Assembly: GCA_964610345.1 (NCBI GenBank)
Contig: CAZSVQ010000038.1
Span: 1-6,659 of the forward strand
Source of the DNA: HK-STAS-PATE-36 sp964610345
GTDB lineage: Bacteria > Patescibacteriota > Saccharimonadia > Saccharimonadales > JAGQNJ01
Length of the DNA stretch: 6,659 nt
Direction: 5' to 3'
Under the pieces are notes generated by a model. That model did no database searches. It was not told the origin of the DNA and saw only the letters and a program-made list of their open reading frames with translations. A program made the position numbers and the translations under genes. This document shows, one piece after another, positions 1 to 5,516 of this stretch (position 1 is the stretch's first letter; each line of letters opens with the position of its first letter).

Positions 1-1007
1 CCATTGCCTACTGCGTAGAGGTCGTTTTGGGTGGTGTGGTTGATGGTTTCACTTGAATCATTATTTAATAATTCTATGATCGCCGAGGCTTGAGTTAAAC
101 CAGAGCCAGTGTTAGAAATGTTGCTAAAGGTATTATTAGTAGTTGCATAGTTAATGGTAGCACCGTCACGAGCGCTCACAGCTATGCCAGTAGTAATAAA
201 AGTTGACTCATCGCCATGCAAATCTGTAAAAGTAGAATTTTTAATAGTTGCATCTACTTGATAGCCCGACCCTGCGGATATTAATAAGCCAGCTCCAGCT
301 TGGCTAAAAGTTGAGTTTTCTACACTAATATTACCGTTTTCCCCCAAATACGAACTCATTATTAGTGGCATGCCAGAACCAGTTAAAAAGTCTGGCTGGT
401 AAAATATGCTGTCTTTGACTGTTAAGTCTCCGTTATGCACAGATATGGCTAGACTACCGCCACCTCCCACACTCATCTCTAAACCTTCTGCGACAACATC
501 GATATTGTTAGCATCAATACCAACACCGAGGCCTGTCCACGACAACATAAAATCCTTAAACTCAACACTATCAAGACCGCTTCCGCCTATTAAGTAAAAA
601 CCTGTTTGCTCTATTATTGTTGAATCTTTGCCTTGACCGACAATCGTAAGAGAACCATCGCCATTATCCCCCTCTAATGTCGATAAACTCGACCCGGTTC
701 CTGTAATTGTACCGGCTGGCAAGTTGATAGTATCATCTGTGCCATAAGTACCAGTCTCAGCACAATCGGTGTAAGTTTGAGCTCCGTCGTTAATGTTACC
801 GATAGCTTCTTCTAGTTGGCAATTGCCATCAGCATTAACTGCTGAACTACCAGTAACTACGTTTAGGGTAGCAGCACTGGCTTTGATTGGTTTTAGTACT
901 AGTACTAAAGCTAACAGAAATAGAACAAATAGTAGTTCTTTGGAGATTGACTTAAGTTGTTGTGTTAGTTGTTGGTTTTTGGGAACCATGTTTTTTGGTA
1001 TAGCCAT
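1..1007 (-). CDS. Secreted CSLREA-like parallel beta-helix surface protein, N-terminal part (C-terminus off window)
   Basis: An uninterrupted minus-strand frame runs from ATG at 1005-1007 to the left edge, giving 335 residues with no stop. Residues 1-24 form a long Lys/Gln-rich n-region, followed by a hydrophobic core (about 25-38, LLFVLFLLALVLVL) and a signal-peptidase-like site near ASA at 43-45, so the protein is probably exported. Residues 48-104 match the CSLREA pattern: an LNVVT strand, DGNCQLEEAI (60-69) in place of CSLREAI, then DDTINLPAGTIT. After this come LTIVGQG and recurring strand-turn units VKDSIF (197), VENSTF (229), IKNSTF (255) and TTNNTF (289), as expected of right-handed parallel beta-helix repeats. 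The start is supported by AGGGAGGG ten bases upstream; the second ATG (codon 7) has no such site. Role is inferred: a cell-surface or secreted adhesin-like protein. Anchor and C-terminal domains cannot be seen. The gene follows mnmA by 128 bases and has its own candidate promoter. Confidence 0.85.
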   Translation of the reverse strand, partial: MAIPKNMVPKNQQLTQQLKSISKELLFVLFLLALVLVLKPIKASAATLNVVTGSSAVNADGNCQLEEAIGNINDGAQTYTDCAETGTYGTDDTINLPAGTITGTGSSLSTLEGDNGDGSLTIVGQGKDSTIIEQTGFYLIGGSGLDSVEFKDFMLSWTGLGVGIDANNIDVVAEGLEMSVGGGGSLAISVHNGDLTVKDSIFYQPDFLTGSGMPLIMSSYLGENGNISVENSTFSQAGAGLLISAGSGYQVDATIKNSTFTDLHGDESTFITTGIAVSARDGATINYATTNNTFSNISNTGSGLTQASAIIELLNNDSSETINHTTQNDLYAVGN

Positions 1008-1017
1008 AATACTATAA

Positions 1018-1025
1018 CCCTCCCT
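1018..1025 (-). promoter_or_regulatory. Ribosome binding site of the beta-helix protein gene
   Basis: On the minus strand this reads AGGGAGGG, a strong Shine-Dalgarno match, with ten bases between it and the ATG at 1007. It selects the first ATG over the in-frame ATG six codons later. Confidence 0.7.
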
Positions 1026-1067
1026 TTTGTTTTATAAATGTGTTTATTATTCAAAACTCTATGTACT

Positions 1068-1084
1068 AGTGTATATATTACACT
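1068..1084. promoter_or_regulatory. Operator-like palindrome in the leader of the beta-helix gene
   Basis: The sequence AGTGTA-TATAT-TACACT is an inverted repeat with 6-base arms and a 5-base AT spacer, the size and shape of a dimeric repressor site. It sits just downstream of the predicted -10 element (1096-1101), overlapping or adjoining the predicted transcription start near 1089, where a bound repressor would block initiation. No cognate regulator is seen in the window. A short AT-rich palindrome can occur by chance. Confidence 0.3.
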
Positions 1085-1095
1085 TATCTTTATTG

Positions 1096-1124
1096 AGCTT
1101 ATGCTATTTTTGGGGGGTTGTCAA
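1096..1124 (-). promoter_or_regulatory. Candidate promoter of the beta-helix protein gene
   Basis: The -35 box TTGACA (1119-1124) is a perfect sigma70-type match. A 17-base spacer containing CCCCCC and AAAAA separates it from TAAGCT (1096-1101), a weak -10. The predicted start near 1089 gives a leader of about 80 bases. The -35 begins only 11 bases after the mnmA stop codon, leaving no room for a conventional terminator between the two. Confidence 0.45.
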
Positions 1125-1135
1125 TAGATTAGAGC

Positions 1136-2239
1136 TTAATACAATTGATAATTTTTTAACTTGCAAATAATACCGCCGCCAACAACGTATTTGCCCTGAT
1201 ATAGTACTGCCGACTGCCCTGGAGTTAATGCCCGAATATCGTCTTTTAATTTCACATTTAGCGTACCACCACCGTATGATGCCATATCTGGAGTACTAAA
1301 TGCTAAATCTAATGTGCCTTCAATTAGTGGCGCCCTGTGCCTAGTCCGCACCTGGACTGTTGCATCAACTGGAACTTGATTAATCCAGTGAACATCCGTC
1401 AAATACAACTGATTGCTCCACAACCGTTTATCGTTTAAATCTGTCGTTACATAAACCTCGTTTTTGACCATGTCTTTGCCAACCACATAATACGGTAAGC
1501 CACCACCTACACCTAAACCAGAACGCTGACCAATTGTGTAAAAGATTGCCCCGTCATGTTCTCCAACTCGTGATCCATTTTGATCGATAATTGAGCCTGA
1601 CTTAGTATCTACGTATTGGCCCAAAAAGTCTTTTATGCCTACCTTGCCAACAAAACAAATACCCATACTTTCTTTTTTGCTGGCTGTTATCAGGCCATAT
1701 TTTTGGGCGAGCGCTCTCACCTCAGGTTTCGTGTAATCACCAAGCGGAAACAGCGTTTTTTGGAGTGCATCAGTTGTTACCCTATACAAAAAATATGTTT
1801 GATCCTTATTGCTATCTTTAGCGGTTAATAATTGGCCGTCCTTTACCCGAGCATAATGACCAGTTGCCACTAAATCTGCACCGTCTTCTAGGGCTGTTTG
1901 TAAAAACAACTTAAATTTTATTTCTTGGTTACACATTATATCTGGGTTGGGTGTTCGGCCAACTTTATATTCGGCAATCATGTAATCGACAACTTTTTGT
2001 TTGTACTGTGTCTCGAAATCGAAAACTTTAAAATCAATCCCCAGTTGTACCGCTACACGCTTGGCGTCCTGGAAATCTTCCTTCCAGGGACAATCAAAAC
2101 CTGGCAAATTTTTGGTCCAGTTCTTCATATATACCCCAATTACTTTGTAGCCTTGCTCTTTTAACAATGCAGCGGACACAGAGCTATCAACACCGCCACT
2201 TAACCCAACATATACAGTTTTCATAGAATTATTCTTCAC
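1136..2239 (-). CDS. mnmA: tRNA-specific 2-thiouridylase MnmA
   Basis: MnmA puts sulfur on C2 of the wobble uridine U34 in tRNA-Lys, -Glu and -Gln, using ATP to activate the base and a persulfide sulfur from a cysteine desulfurase. The 367-residue product has family-typical length. It shows the PP-loop SGGVDSS (14-20), CPW (50-52), the RTPNPDIMCN motif with first catalytic cysteine C103, ATGHYAR (125-131), DQTYFLY (146-152), MGICFVG with second catalytic cysteine C195, and GQRSGLGVGGG (237-247). C103 and C195 match the E. coli C102/C199 pair. The start is GTG at 2237-2239; ATG at codon 6 (2222-2224) is an alternative. No Shine-Dalgarno precedes either, and a good promoter would begin transcription at about the GTG itself. 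The iscS-like gene at 3979-5112 is a plausible sulfur donor. It is divergent from the small membrane protein gene. Confidence 0.97.
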   Translation of the reverse strand: MKNNSMKTVYVGLSGGVDSSVSAALLKEQGYKVIGVYMKNWTKNLPGFDCPWKEDFQDAKRVAVQLGIDFKVFDFETQYKQKVVDYMIAEYKVGRTPNPDIMCNQEIKFKLFLQTALEDGADLVATGHYARVKDGQLLTAKDSNKDQTYFLYRVTTDALQKTLFPLGDYTKPEVRALAQKYGLITASKKESMGICFVGKVGIKDFLGQYVDTKSGSIIDQNGSRVGEHDGAIFYTIGQRSGLGVGGGLPYYVVGKDMVKNEVYVTTDLNDKRLWSNQLYLTDVHWINQVPVDATVQVRTRHRAPLIEGTLDLAFSTPDMASYGGGTLNVKLKDDIRALTPGQSAVLYQGKYVVGGGIICKLKNYQLY

Positions 2240-2245
2240 ATAACC

Positions 2246-2274
2246 ATTATAACAGAGGTGAGGTTTCTTGACAA
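2246..2274 (-). promoter_or_regulatory. mnmA promoter, possibly leaderless
   Basis: On the minus strand TTGTCA (2269-2274), a 17-base spacer and a perfect TATAAT (2246-2251) form a strong sigma70-type promoter. Counting from the last base of the -10 as -7 puts +1 at 2239, the G of the GTG start codon. Its -35 box overlaps that of the plus-strand promoter. Confidence 0.75.
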
Positions 2275-2296
2275 TTCATCCGTATTTAGGTATTGT
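2268..2296 (+). promoter_or_regulatory. Promoter of the small membrane protein gene
   Basis: The -35 TTGACA (2268-2273) is perfect; a 17-base spacer leads to TATTGT (2291-2296). The predicted start near 2303 leaves a 28-base leader containing the GGAAGG ribosome binding site. The same seven bases (2268-2274) also supply the mnmA -35 on the other strand. Confidence 0.7.
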
Positions 2297-2316
2297 TTGC
2301 TTGTCCGATTCACTAC

Positions 2317-2322
2317 GGAAGG
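2317..2322 (+). promoter_or_regulatory. Ribosome binding site fixing the start of the small membrane protein
   Basis: GGAAGG lies eight bases before the ATG at 2331. It chooses this ATG over an upstream in-frame TTG at 2268, which falls inside the -35 box and so could not be on the transcript from the promoter called here. Confidence 0.7.
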
Positions 2323-2330
2323 AAATTAAT

Positions 2331-2639
2331 ATGAAAATGACAAACCTTGCTCTTGTCTTCACTATTGGAAGCATGCTATACGCGATGATTGTGTTTTCGA
2401 TTAGCCTCGGCTCACCGAGACCTAGACTAATGCTAACCAGGGTCAACCTGTACGGCATCTTCTTCTGTGCCGTCTCCCTACTGGCTATTATCGGTACACT
2501 ATTCGATGGTAGCAAACAGTACTTTCTCGTCATCGTAGGTTCACTTCTGATGATATTGATCGGCTTTGTTCATACTGCACTATACCTGGCCAACCGGCCA
2601 CAATCCAAGGAGGATGCTCGCAGGCTCGCCAAGCTTTAA
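2331..2639 (+). CDS. Small three-helix membrane protein of unknown function
   Basis: I do not recognise this family. The 102-residue product has three hydrophobic stretches at about residues 6-26, 39-58 and 64-87, each long enough to cross the membrane. A short basic loop (PRPRLMLTR, 29-37) joins helices 1 and 2, and the charged tail contains KEDARRLAK (93-101). It has no cysteine pair, signal peptide cleavage site or catalytic motif I can name. Start choice rests on GGAAGG eight bases upstream and on the promoter. It is the only plus-strand gene in the window, divergent from mnmA and convergent with the delta-like gene. It is richer in GC (about 48% by hand count over 2341-2640, against 35-42% in neighbouring stretches sampled) and clearly prefers C-ending codons (for example TTC, ATC, TAC), unlike its neighbours. 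That could reflect transfer or opposite-strand base skew. Confidence 0.75.
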   Translation: MKMTNLALVFTIGSMLYAMIVFSISLGSPRPRLMLTRVNLYGIFFCAVSLLAIIGTLFDGSKQYFLVIVGSLLMILIGFVHTALYLANRPQSKEDARRLAKL

Positions 2640-2648
2640 GGTGGCGGT

Positions 2649-2720
2649 AATCACAGCTGTATAGGCATCCAAGACGAGCTTCAGAAATGTTCTGAAGTGC
2701 CTATTACAGCATCGGTGATT
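2649..2720. repeat. Long interrupted hairpin downstream of the small membrane protein gene
   Basis: Three nested stems can be drawn. The inner one is CTTCAGAA/TTCTGAAG (2679-2686 with 2690-2697) with a 3-base loop. The middle is GCTGTATAGGCA (2656-2667) with TGCCTATTACAGC (2698-2710), 12 pairs with one bulged T. The outer is AATCAC (2649-2654) with GTGATT (2715-2720). An 11-base one-sided bulge (2668-2678) separates inner and middle stems. It starts ten bases after the stop codon. No T-tract follows on either strand, so it is not a textbook intrinsic terminator. It could be an RNA structure that stabilises or ends the transcript, or a small structured RNA or repeat element. Confidence 0.7.
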
Positions 2721-2728
2721 TGGACTAT

Positions 2729-2797
2729 AACCGCGTTAAATACTCTGATTGAGGTTAGCTTTTTAGCACCATATCTCTCATTACTATTAACGCGGTT
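2729..2797. repeat. 11-base inverted repeat between convergent genes, possible terminator
   Basis: AACCGCGTTAA (2729-2739) pairs perfectly with TTAACGCGGTT (2787-2797), separated by 47 bases. On the plus strand the second arm runs into TTTTCTACATTT, a partial T-tract, so it may help stop plus-strand transcripts. The loop is long for an intrinsic terminator. The core also recurs at 2818-2825 as ACCGCGTT, inside the end of the delta-like gene, giving an alternative partner for the second arm. Confidence 0.5.
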
Positions 2798-2805
2798 TTC
2801 TACAT

Positions 2806-3339
2806 TTAAAAATACTTACCGCGTTCAGTTAGTGCAGGTTTTGGCTTTTTGTTACTTAAAGCTTGCTTTAACATACTGTCGGCTTGCGTAAATTTATTAG
2901 CTAGGCTTGCGTCGTAAGTTTTATGCTTTAAGCGGATTACGGCACCACCAAATAACCTTGTTTGTACACTGGTTTGAATTAACGTTTGAGCATGCACATT
3001 AGTCCTGAACCAAGTAACTATAGATTCTGCAATTTTAATATCAGTATTGACTGGCATCACCACTCCTACAACCGGAGCACGCTTATAAACTTCTCGTAAA
3101 AACTGAGCCAGTTCAATCCTATGTCCATGATTTATCACGTTACGCTTATTAGCATCGGCAAATTTATCAAGGTCAGAGGTTGTTTTAGGCAACGAAAGTT
3201 TTGTGCCAGTTGTCCGGCTTTGAACCTCACTTAAAAATTTTTCAATTTGCAAAATCTCGCTCAAAGTTTGGTGAACTTGCAACCTGCTCTGGATAAAACT
3301 TGGCAACACCAATAACTTTGGTGGTTGTTCGTCAGGCAT
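2806..3339 (-). CDS. F-type ATP synthase delta (OSCP)-like subunit
   Basis: The 177-residue product is the usual size for the delta subunit (AtpH), which links the F1 head to the b stalk. The best evidence is the C-terminal half: VVGVVMPVNTD (90-100) fits the family's strand carrying A-x-P, and TRLFGGAVIRL (127-137) followed by YDASLANKF (142-150) matches the family signature LiGG-v-ir...yDgSl...L. The N-terminal part (about 8-85) is predicted mostly helical and is more divergent. The ATG overlaps the end of the upstream b-like gene by eight bases, with GAGG nine bases before it, so the two are translationally coupled; order b then delta is the same as in ATP synthase operons. No alpha subunit gene follows. 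I leave the symbol empty because this could be a paralogue rather than the main AtpH. Confidence 0.6.
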   Translation of the reverse strand: MPDEQPPKLLVLPSFIQSRLQVHQTLSEILQIEKFLSEVQSRTTGTKLSLPKTTSDLDKFADANKRNVINHGHRIELAQFLREVYKRAPVVGVVMPVNTDIKIAESIVTWFRTNVHAQTLIQTSVQTRLFGGAVIRLKHKTYDASLANKFTQADSMLKQALSNKKPKPALTERGKYF

Positions 3340-3919
3340 TTCTTATATCCTCAATAATCTCATTCTTATGAGCATTTAAATTATCGACCACCAAAGCAAT
3401 CTGTTGGTCGGTTGTTATTACGTCACCAACTGCACTCATGACGTATTTTTTAACAACTTCAGCAATTTGTGTGTCTAACTGCTCAATTCGGCGATCTTTT
3501 TCAGTTTTTAATTGAGCTTGCAAATCAACCTGACTTTTAGCAACAGAATCAGACAACATTTGCCTGGTTTGCGTAATTGATTCGTGATGCTTAGCGAGCT
3601 CTTGTTGTAATGTTGCAAAAATTTGCTTTTTCATAAAATCATCAAGCTGGGCTGCACTCATACGCACATCTTGTTGCAAATACATAGCATTTTCATGAAT
3701 TAACTTTTCGAATTGTTGACGCGCCCGTTGCCTTAATTCTTCTCTGAAATCATCAGTGAAAGCTTGACTGACGGCTTCGTTAACGGCTTCTCCAGCTGAG
3801 TTGCGCGGATGACTATCGCCCCCCTTACCGACACTACTAACTTTAATAGCTACCCAAACAAAAGCAATCAATGTTGCTAGTAAGGTACCGATGATTAGTA
3901 ATAGTTGCCAGAGTTCCAC
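3332..3919 (-). CDS. ATP synthase b-subunit-like membrane-anchored coiled-coil protein
   Basis: The 195-residue product starts with one membrane helix (about 3-25, LWQLLLIIGTLLATLIAFVW), then a Gly/Ser-rich linker (30-45), then a long charged, Gln-rich and probably coiled-coil helix (about 55-160). It ends in a short helical segment (170-195). An N-terminal anchor with an extended cytoplasmic helix is the topology of subunit b (AtpF), the peripheral stalk of F-type ATP synthase, although it is longer than the roughly 156-residue E. coli protein. Identification leans on the neighbour: the next gene, overlapping by eight bases, looks like delta, the partner b binds with its C-terminus. Start is GTG at 3917-3919 with GGAG ten bases upstream. 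A generic anchored coiled-coil protein remains possible. It lies 59 bases downstream of the cysteine desulfurase gene. Confidence 0.5.
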   Translation of the reverse strand: MELWQLLLIIGTLLATLIAFVWVAIKVSSVGKGGDSHPRNSAGEAVNEAVSQAFTDDFREELRQRARQQFEKLIHENAMYLQQDVRMSAAQLDDFMKKQIFATLQQELAKHHESITQTRQMLSDSVAKSQVDLQAQLKTEKDRRIEQLDTQIAEVVKKYVMSAVGDVITTDQQIALVVDNLNAHKNEIIEDIRNA

Positions 3920-3978
3920 CCGTAATATTCTCCACCGTTTATGTATTTATTCTCACTCTATAATAATTGCTGTTAAGC

Positions 3979-5112
3979 TTAAACGCAAATATCTTTAAGG
4001 GCAGAAGCTGTTTTTTTAATATCTAGAGCTGATGTTTGAGCGCCGAGTGTGAACCTTAAACTAGACCGTGCATCATCATCACTCAAACCTATTGCTCGCA
4101 AAACGTGTGAAGGCTCATCATTGCTAGCACTACAAGCAGATCCGGTAGCACACATAATTCCCCGTTCATCTAGCTCCATCATCACCCGTTCGTTGTCAAT
4201 ACCAGGTATCGTAATGTGTATATTATTTGGTAAGCGGTGTTTTAGACTACCATTAATCCTAGCTAACGGTAATACTTTTTGGAGCTCTTTGATAAATTGT
4301 TGCTGGAGCTCATGTAAGCGAATTATCTCTGACTTTTTTCTATCTGTTACTAACTGAATTGCTTTGCTTAAGCCAATAATCCCAGCTACATTTTCTGTGC
4401 CACTCCGAAGTGAGCGTTCTTGCCCGCCGCCTAAAATCTGCGCCTTCAGCTTTGTGCCAGTTTTTACATAAAGCAGTCCTGTCTGTTTTGGGCCATAAAT
4501 CTTACCACCGTTAATGCTCATTAAATCTACCCCCAATTTACTAACATGCATATCTAGATAGTTGGTCGCCTGAGCACCGTCAGTATGTAAATACAGCGGT
4601 AATTTATTACCAGATTTAACGCGGTCTGATTTTATGACAGCAATTATTTGAGCAATTTCCCTGATAGGCTGAACAGTACCAATCTCATTATTGGCATACA
4701 TTATACTGACCAAGACTGTTTTATCATTGATTTTGTTTTTCAAATCTTTGACATCAATCACACCATCTGGACGAACACTAACTTGATTATTTGAGTATTG
4801 CTTAGCTGGCTCAAGTACCGAATCATGCTCTATCGAGCTAACCAGAATATTACCATCAGAAAATTGACTCATTATTCCGTTAATTGCCAGGTTGTTAGCT
4901 TCAGTGCCGCCGGCTGTAAAAATCAATTCACTTGATTTAGAACCTAAAGTTTTGGCGATTGATAAACGTGCATTGGCAATATCACTGTTTACAGCTTTTG
5001 CAGATAAATATAGTGCCGACGGGTTAAAAAACTTTTCATTATAATATGGCAACATTACTTCTAGCACAGACAAATCAACTGGTGTTGAAGCGGCATAATC
5101 AAGATAAATCAT
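3979..5112 (-). CDS. Cysteine desulfurase, IscS/NifS type
   Basis: This PLP enzyme converts cysteine to alanine and leaves a persulfide sulfur for tRNA thiolation or Fe-S assembly. The 377-residue product is near family length and has YLDYAASTP (3-11), FTAGGTEANN (65-74), SSIEHDSVL with catalytic H96, ANNEIGTVQPI (140-150), HTDGAQ (176-181, PLP-binding D178 and Q181), LRSGTEN (235-241), and GSACSAS with the persulfide cysteine C327 followed by SHVLRAIG (335-342). The PLP lysine is K204 in NGGKIYGPKQTG: the usual His before Lys is Gly, and the usual PKG is PKQ. Start is ATG at 5110-5112, 20 bases after the preceding stop codon, with no Shine-Dalgarno but a -10-like TATACT close upstream. No IscU or Fe-S gene adjoins it; MnmA is the visible candidate sulfur acceptor in the window. 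Confidence 0.93.
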   Translation of the reverse strand: MIYLDYAASTPVDLSVLEVMLPYYNEKFFNPSALYLSAKAVNSDIANARLSIAKTLGSKSSELIFTAGGTEANNLAINGIMSQFSDGNILVSSIEHDSVLEPAKQYSNNQVSVRPDGVIDVKDLKNKINDKTVLVSIMYANNEIGTVQPIREIAQIIAVIKSDRVKSGNKLPLYLHTDGAQATNYLDMHVSKLGVDLMSINGGKIYGPKQTGLLYVKTGTKLKAQILGGGQERSLRSGTENVAGIIGLSKAIQLVTDRKKSEIIRLHELQQQFIKELQKVLPLARINGSLKHRLPNNIHITIPGIDNERVMMELDERGIMCATGSACSASNDEPSHVLRAIGLSDDDARSSLRFTLGAQTSALDIKKTASALKDICV

Positions 5113-5123
5113 AATACTAGCTT

Positions 5124-5129
5124 AGTATA
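5124..5129 (-). promoter_or_regulatory. -10-like element directly upstream of the cysteine desulfurase gene
   Basis: TATACT on the minus strand would start transcription near 5117, leaving about five bases before the ATG at 5112. The 20-base gap has no Shine-Dalgarno sequence. I find no convincing -35: bases at 17 +/- 1 spacing are AT-rich only. Transcription from the upstream operon with start-codon-only recognition is the alternative. Confidence 0.35.
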
Positions 5130-5132
5130 ATT

Positions 5133-5516
5133 TTAGGCAAAGTTGTAAATTTGTTGGTTTATTTTGTCGCGGTACAATCGTGTAGCTTTTAATAAGCGAA
5201 GCGCTTCTTGATCTTTAACTGGCTGGTAGTGGCTTCCATTTTGACTTTTAAGCACACCATTGGGGCGGACATCATAACGGGTAGTCATAACTTGGTGTTT
5301 ATTGTTTTGATCCGTCCATTCTTCATGCCATACCCAAGTATGTTCATCAAGGCAAAAGAACTCACGACGACGCCCAGCGGGGATCGGCCCAAAAACTGTG
5401 CCACCAATTCGTGCCTCATGACGCATTAAGTTGCGATAAAGTTTAGCTTCTCGTTCTTGCTTTTTGTTAGCAGAAACTGAACTAGCGATTGCATCAAATA
5501 AGCTTCTAATTGGCAT
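5133..5516 (-). CDS. Conserved-looking hypothetical protein, 127 residues
   Basis: Family not recognised. The product has a basic, helical N-terminus (about 1-36, with KKQEREAKLYRNLMRHEAR at 18-36). A compact middle follows with GPIPAGRRREFFCLDEHT (43-60), running into WVWHEEW (61-67), which looks like antiparallel beta strands rich in aromatic and charged residues. Strands MTTRYDVRPNGVLK (77-90) come next, then a helical C-terminus (about 101-125). No signal peptide or membrane helix is seen, so it is probably cytoplasmic. ATG at 5514-5516 has GAGG nine bases upstream and overlaps the previous gene by 11 bases, so the two are probably co-translated. It is followed after 20 bases by the cysteine desulfurase gene. 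The Trp/His/Glu-rich strand suggests a conserved binding surface, but no function can be assigned. Confidence 0.8.
   Translation of the reverse strand: MPIRSLFDAIASSVSANKKQEREAKLYRNLMRHEARIGGTVFGPIPAGRRREFFCLDEHTWVWHEEWTDQNNKHQVMTTRYDVRPNGVLKSQNGSHYQPVKDQEALRLLKATRLYRDKINQQIYNFA

Noticed and set aside
406..597. 63-residue Pro/Ser/Thr-rich plus-strand frame
   Set aside because: It is a shadow of the Gly/Ser-rich beta-helix coding frame on the minus strand.
793..1017. 74-residue plus-strand frame with a hydrophobic end
   Set aside because: It is the antisense of the signal peptide and CSLREA region of the beta-helix protein, whose minus-strand frame is supported by a ribosome binding site and domain match.
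1096..1135. An intrinsic terminator after mnmA
   Set aside because: The run CCCCCCAAAAA on the minus strand has no matching stem, and the next gene's -35 box starts 11 bases after the stop codon.
2268..2330. In-frame N-terminal extension of the small membrane protein starting at TTG 2268
   Set aside because: The TTG is part of the -35 box, there is no ribosome binding site before it, and a good site (GGAAGG) precedes the ATG at 2331.
2276..2533. 85-residue minus-strand reading frame
   Set aside because: It is antisense to the small membrane protein gene, which has a promoter, ribosome binding site and coherent membrane helices; the antisense frame overlaps the plus-strand promoter and has no recognisable features.
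2649..2797. An integron attC site or other recombination site
   Set aside because: The bulged hairpins recall attC, but the required RYYYAAC/GTTRRRY pair in correct order is not present and no integrase gene is near.
2640..2805. A tRNA or known riboswitch
   Set aside because: No cloverleaf, TTC loop, CCA end or recognised riboswitch core fits; the structure is a single interrupted hairpin plus a separate inverted repeat.
2697..2891. 64-residue plus-strand reading frame across the convergent intergenic region
   Set aside because: It runs through both inverted repeats and into the antisense of the delta-like gene, with no upstream Shine-Dalgarno; it appears to be a chance frame.
4049..4357. 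102-residue plus-strand frame
   Set aside because: It lies wholly inside the cysteine desulfurase gene on the opposite strand, covering its catalytic cysteine region, and has no start signals.
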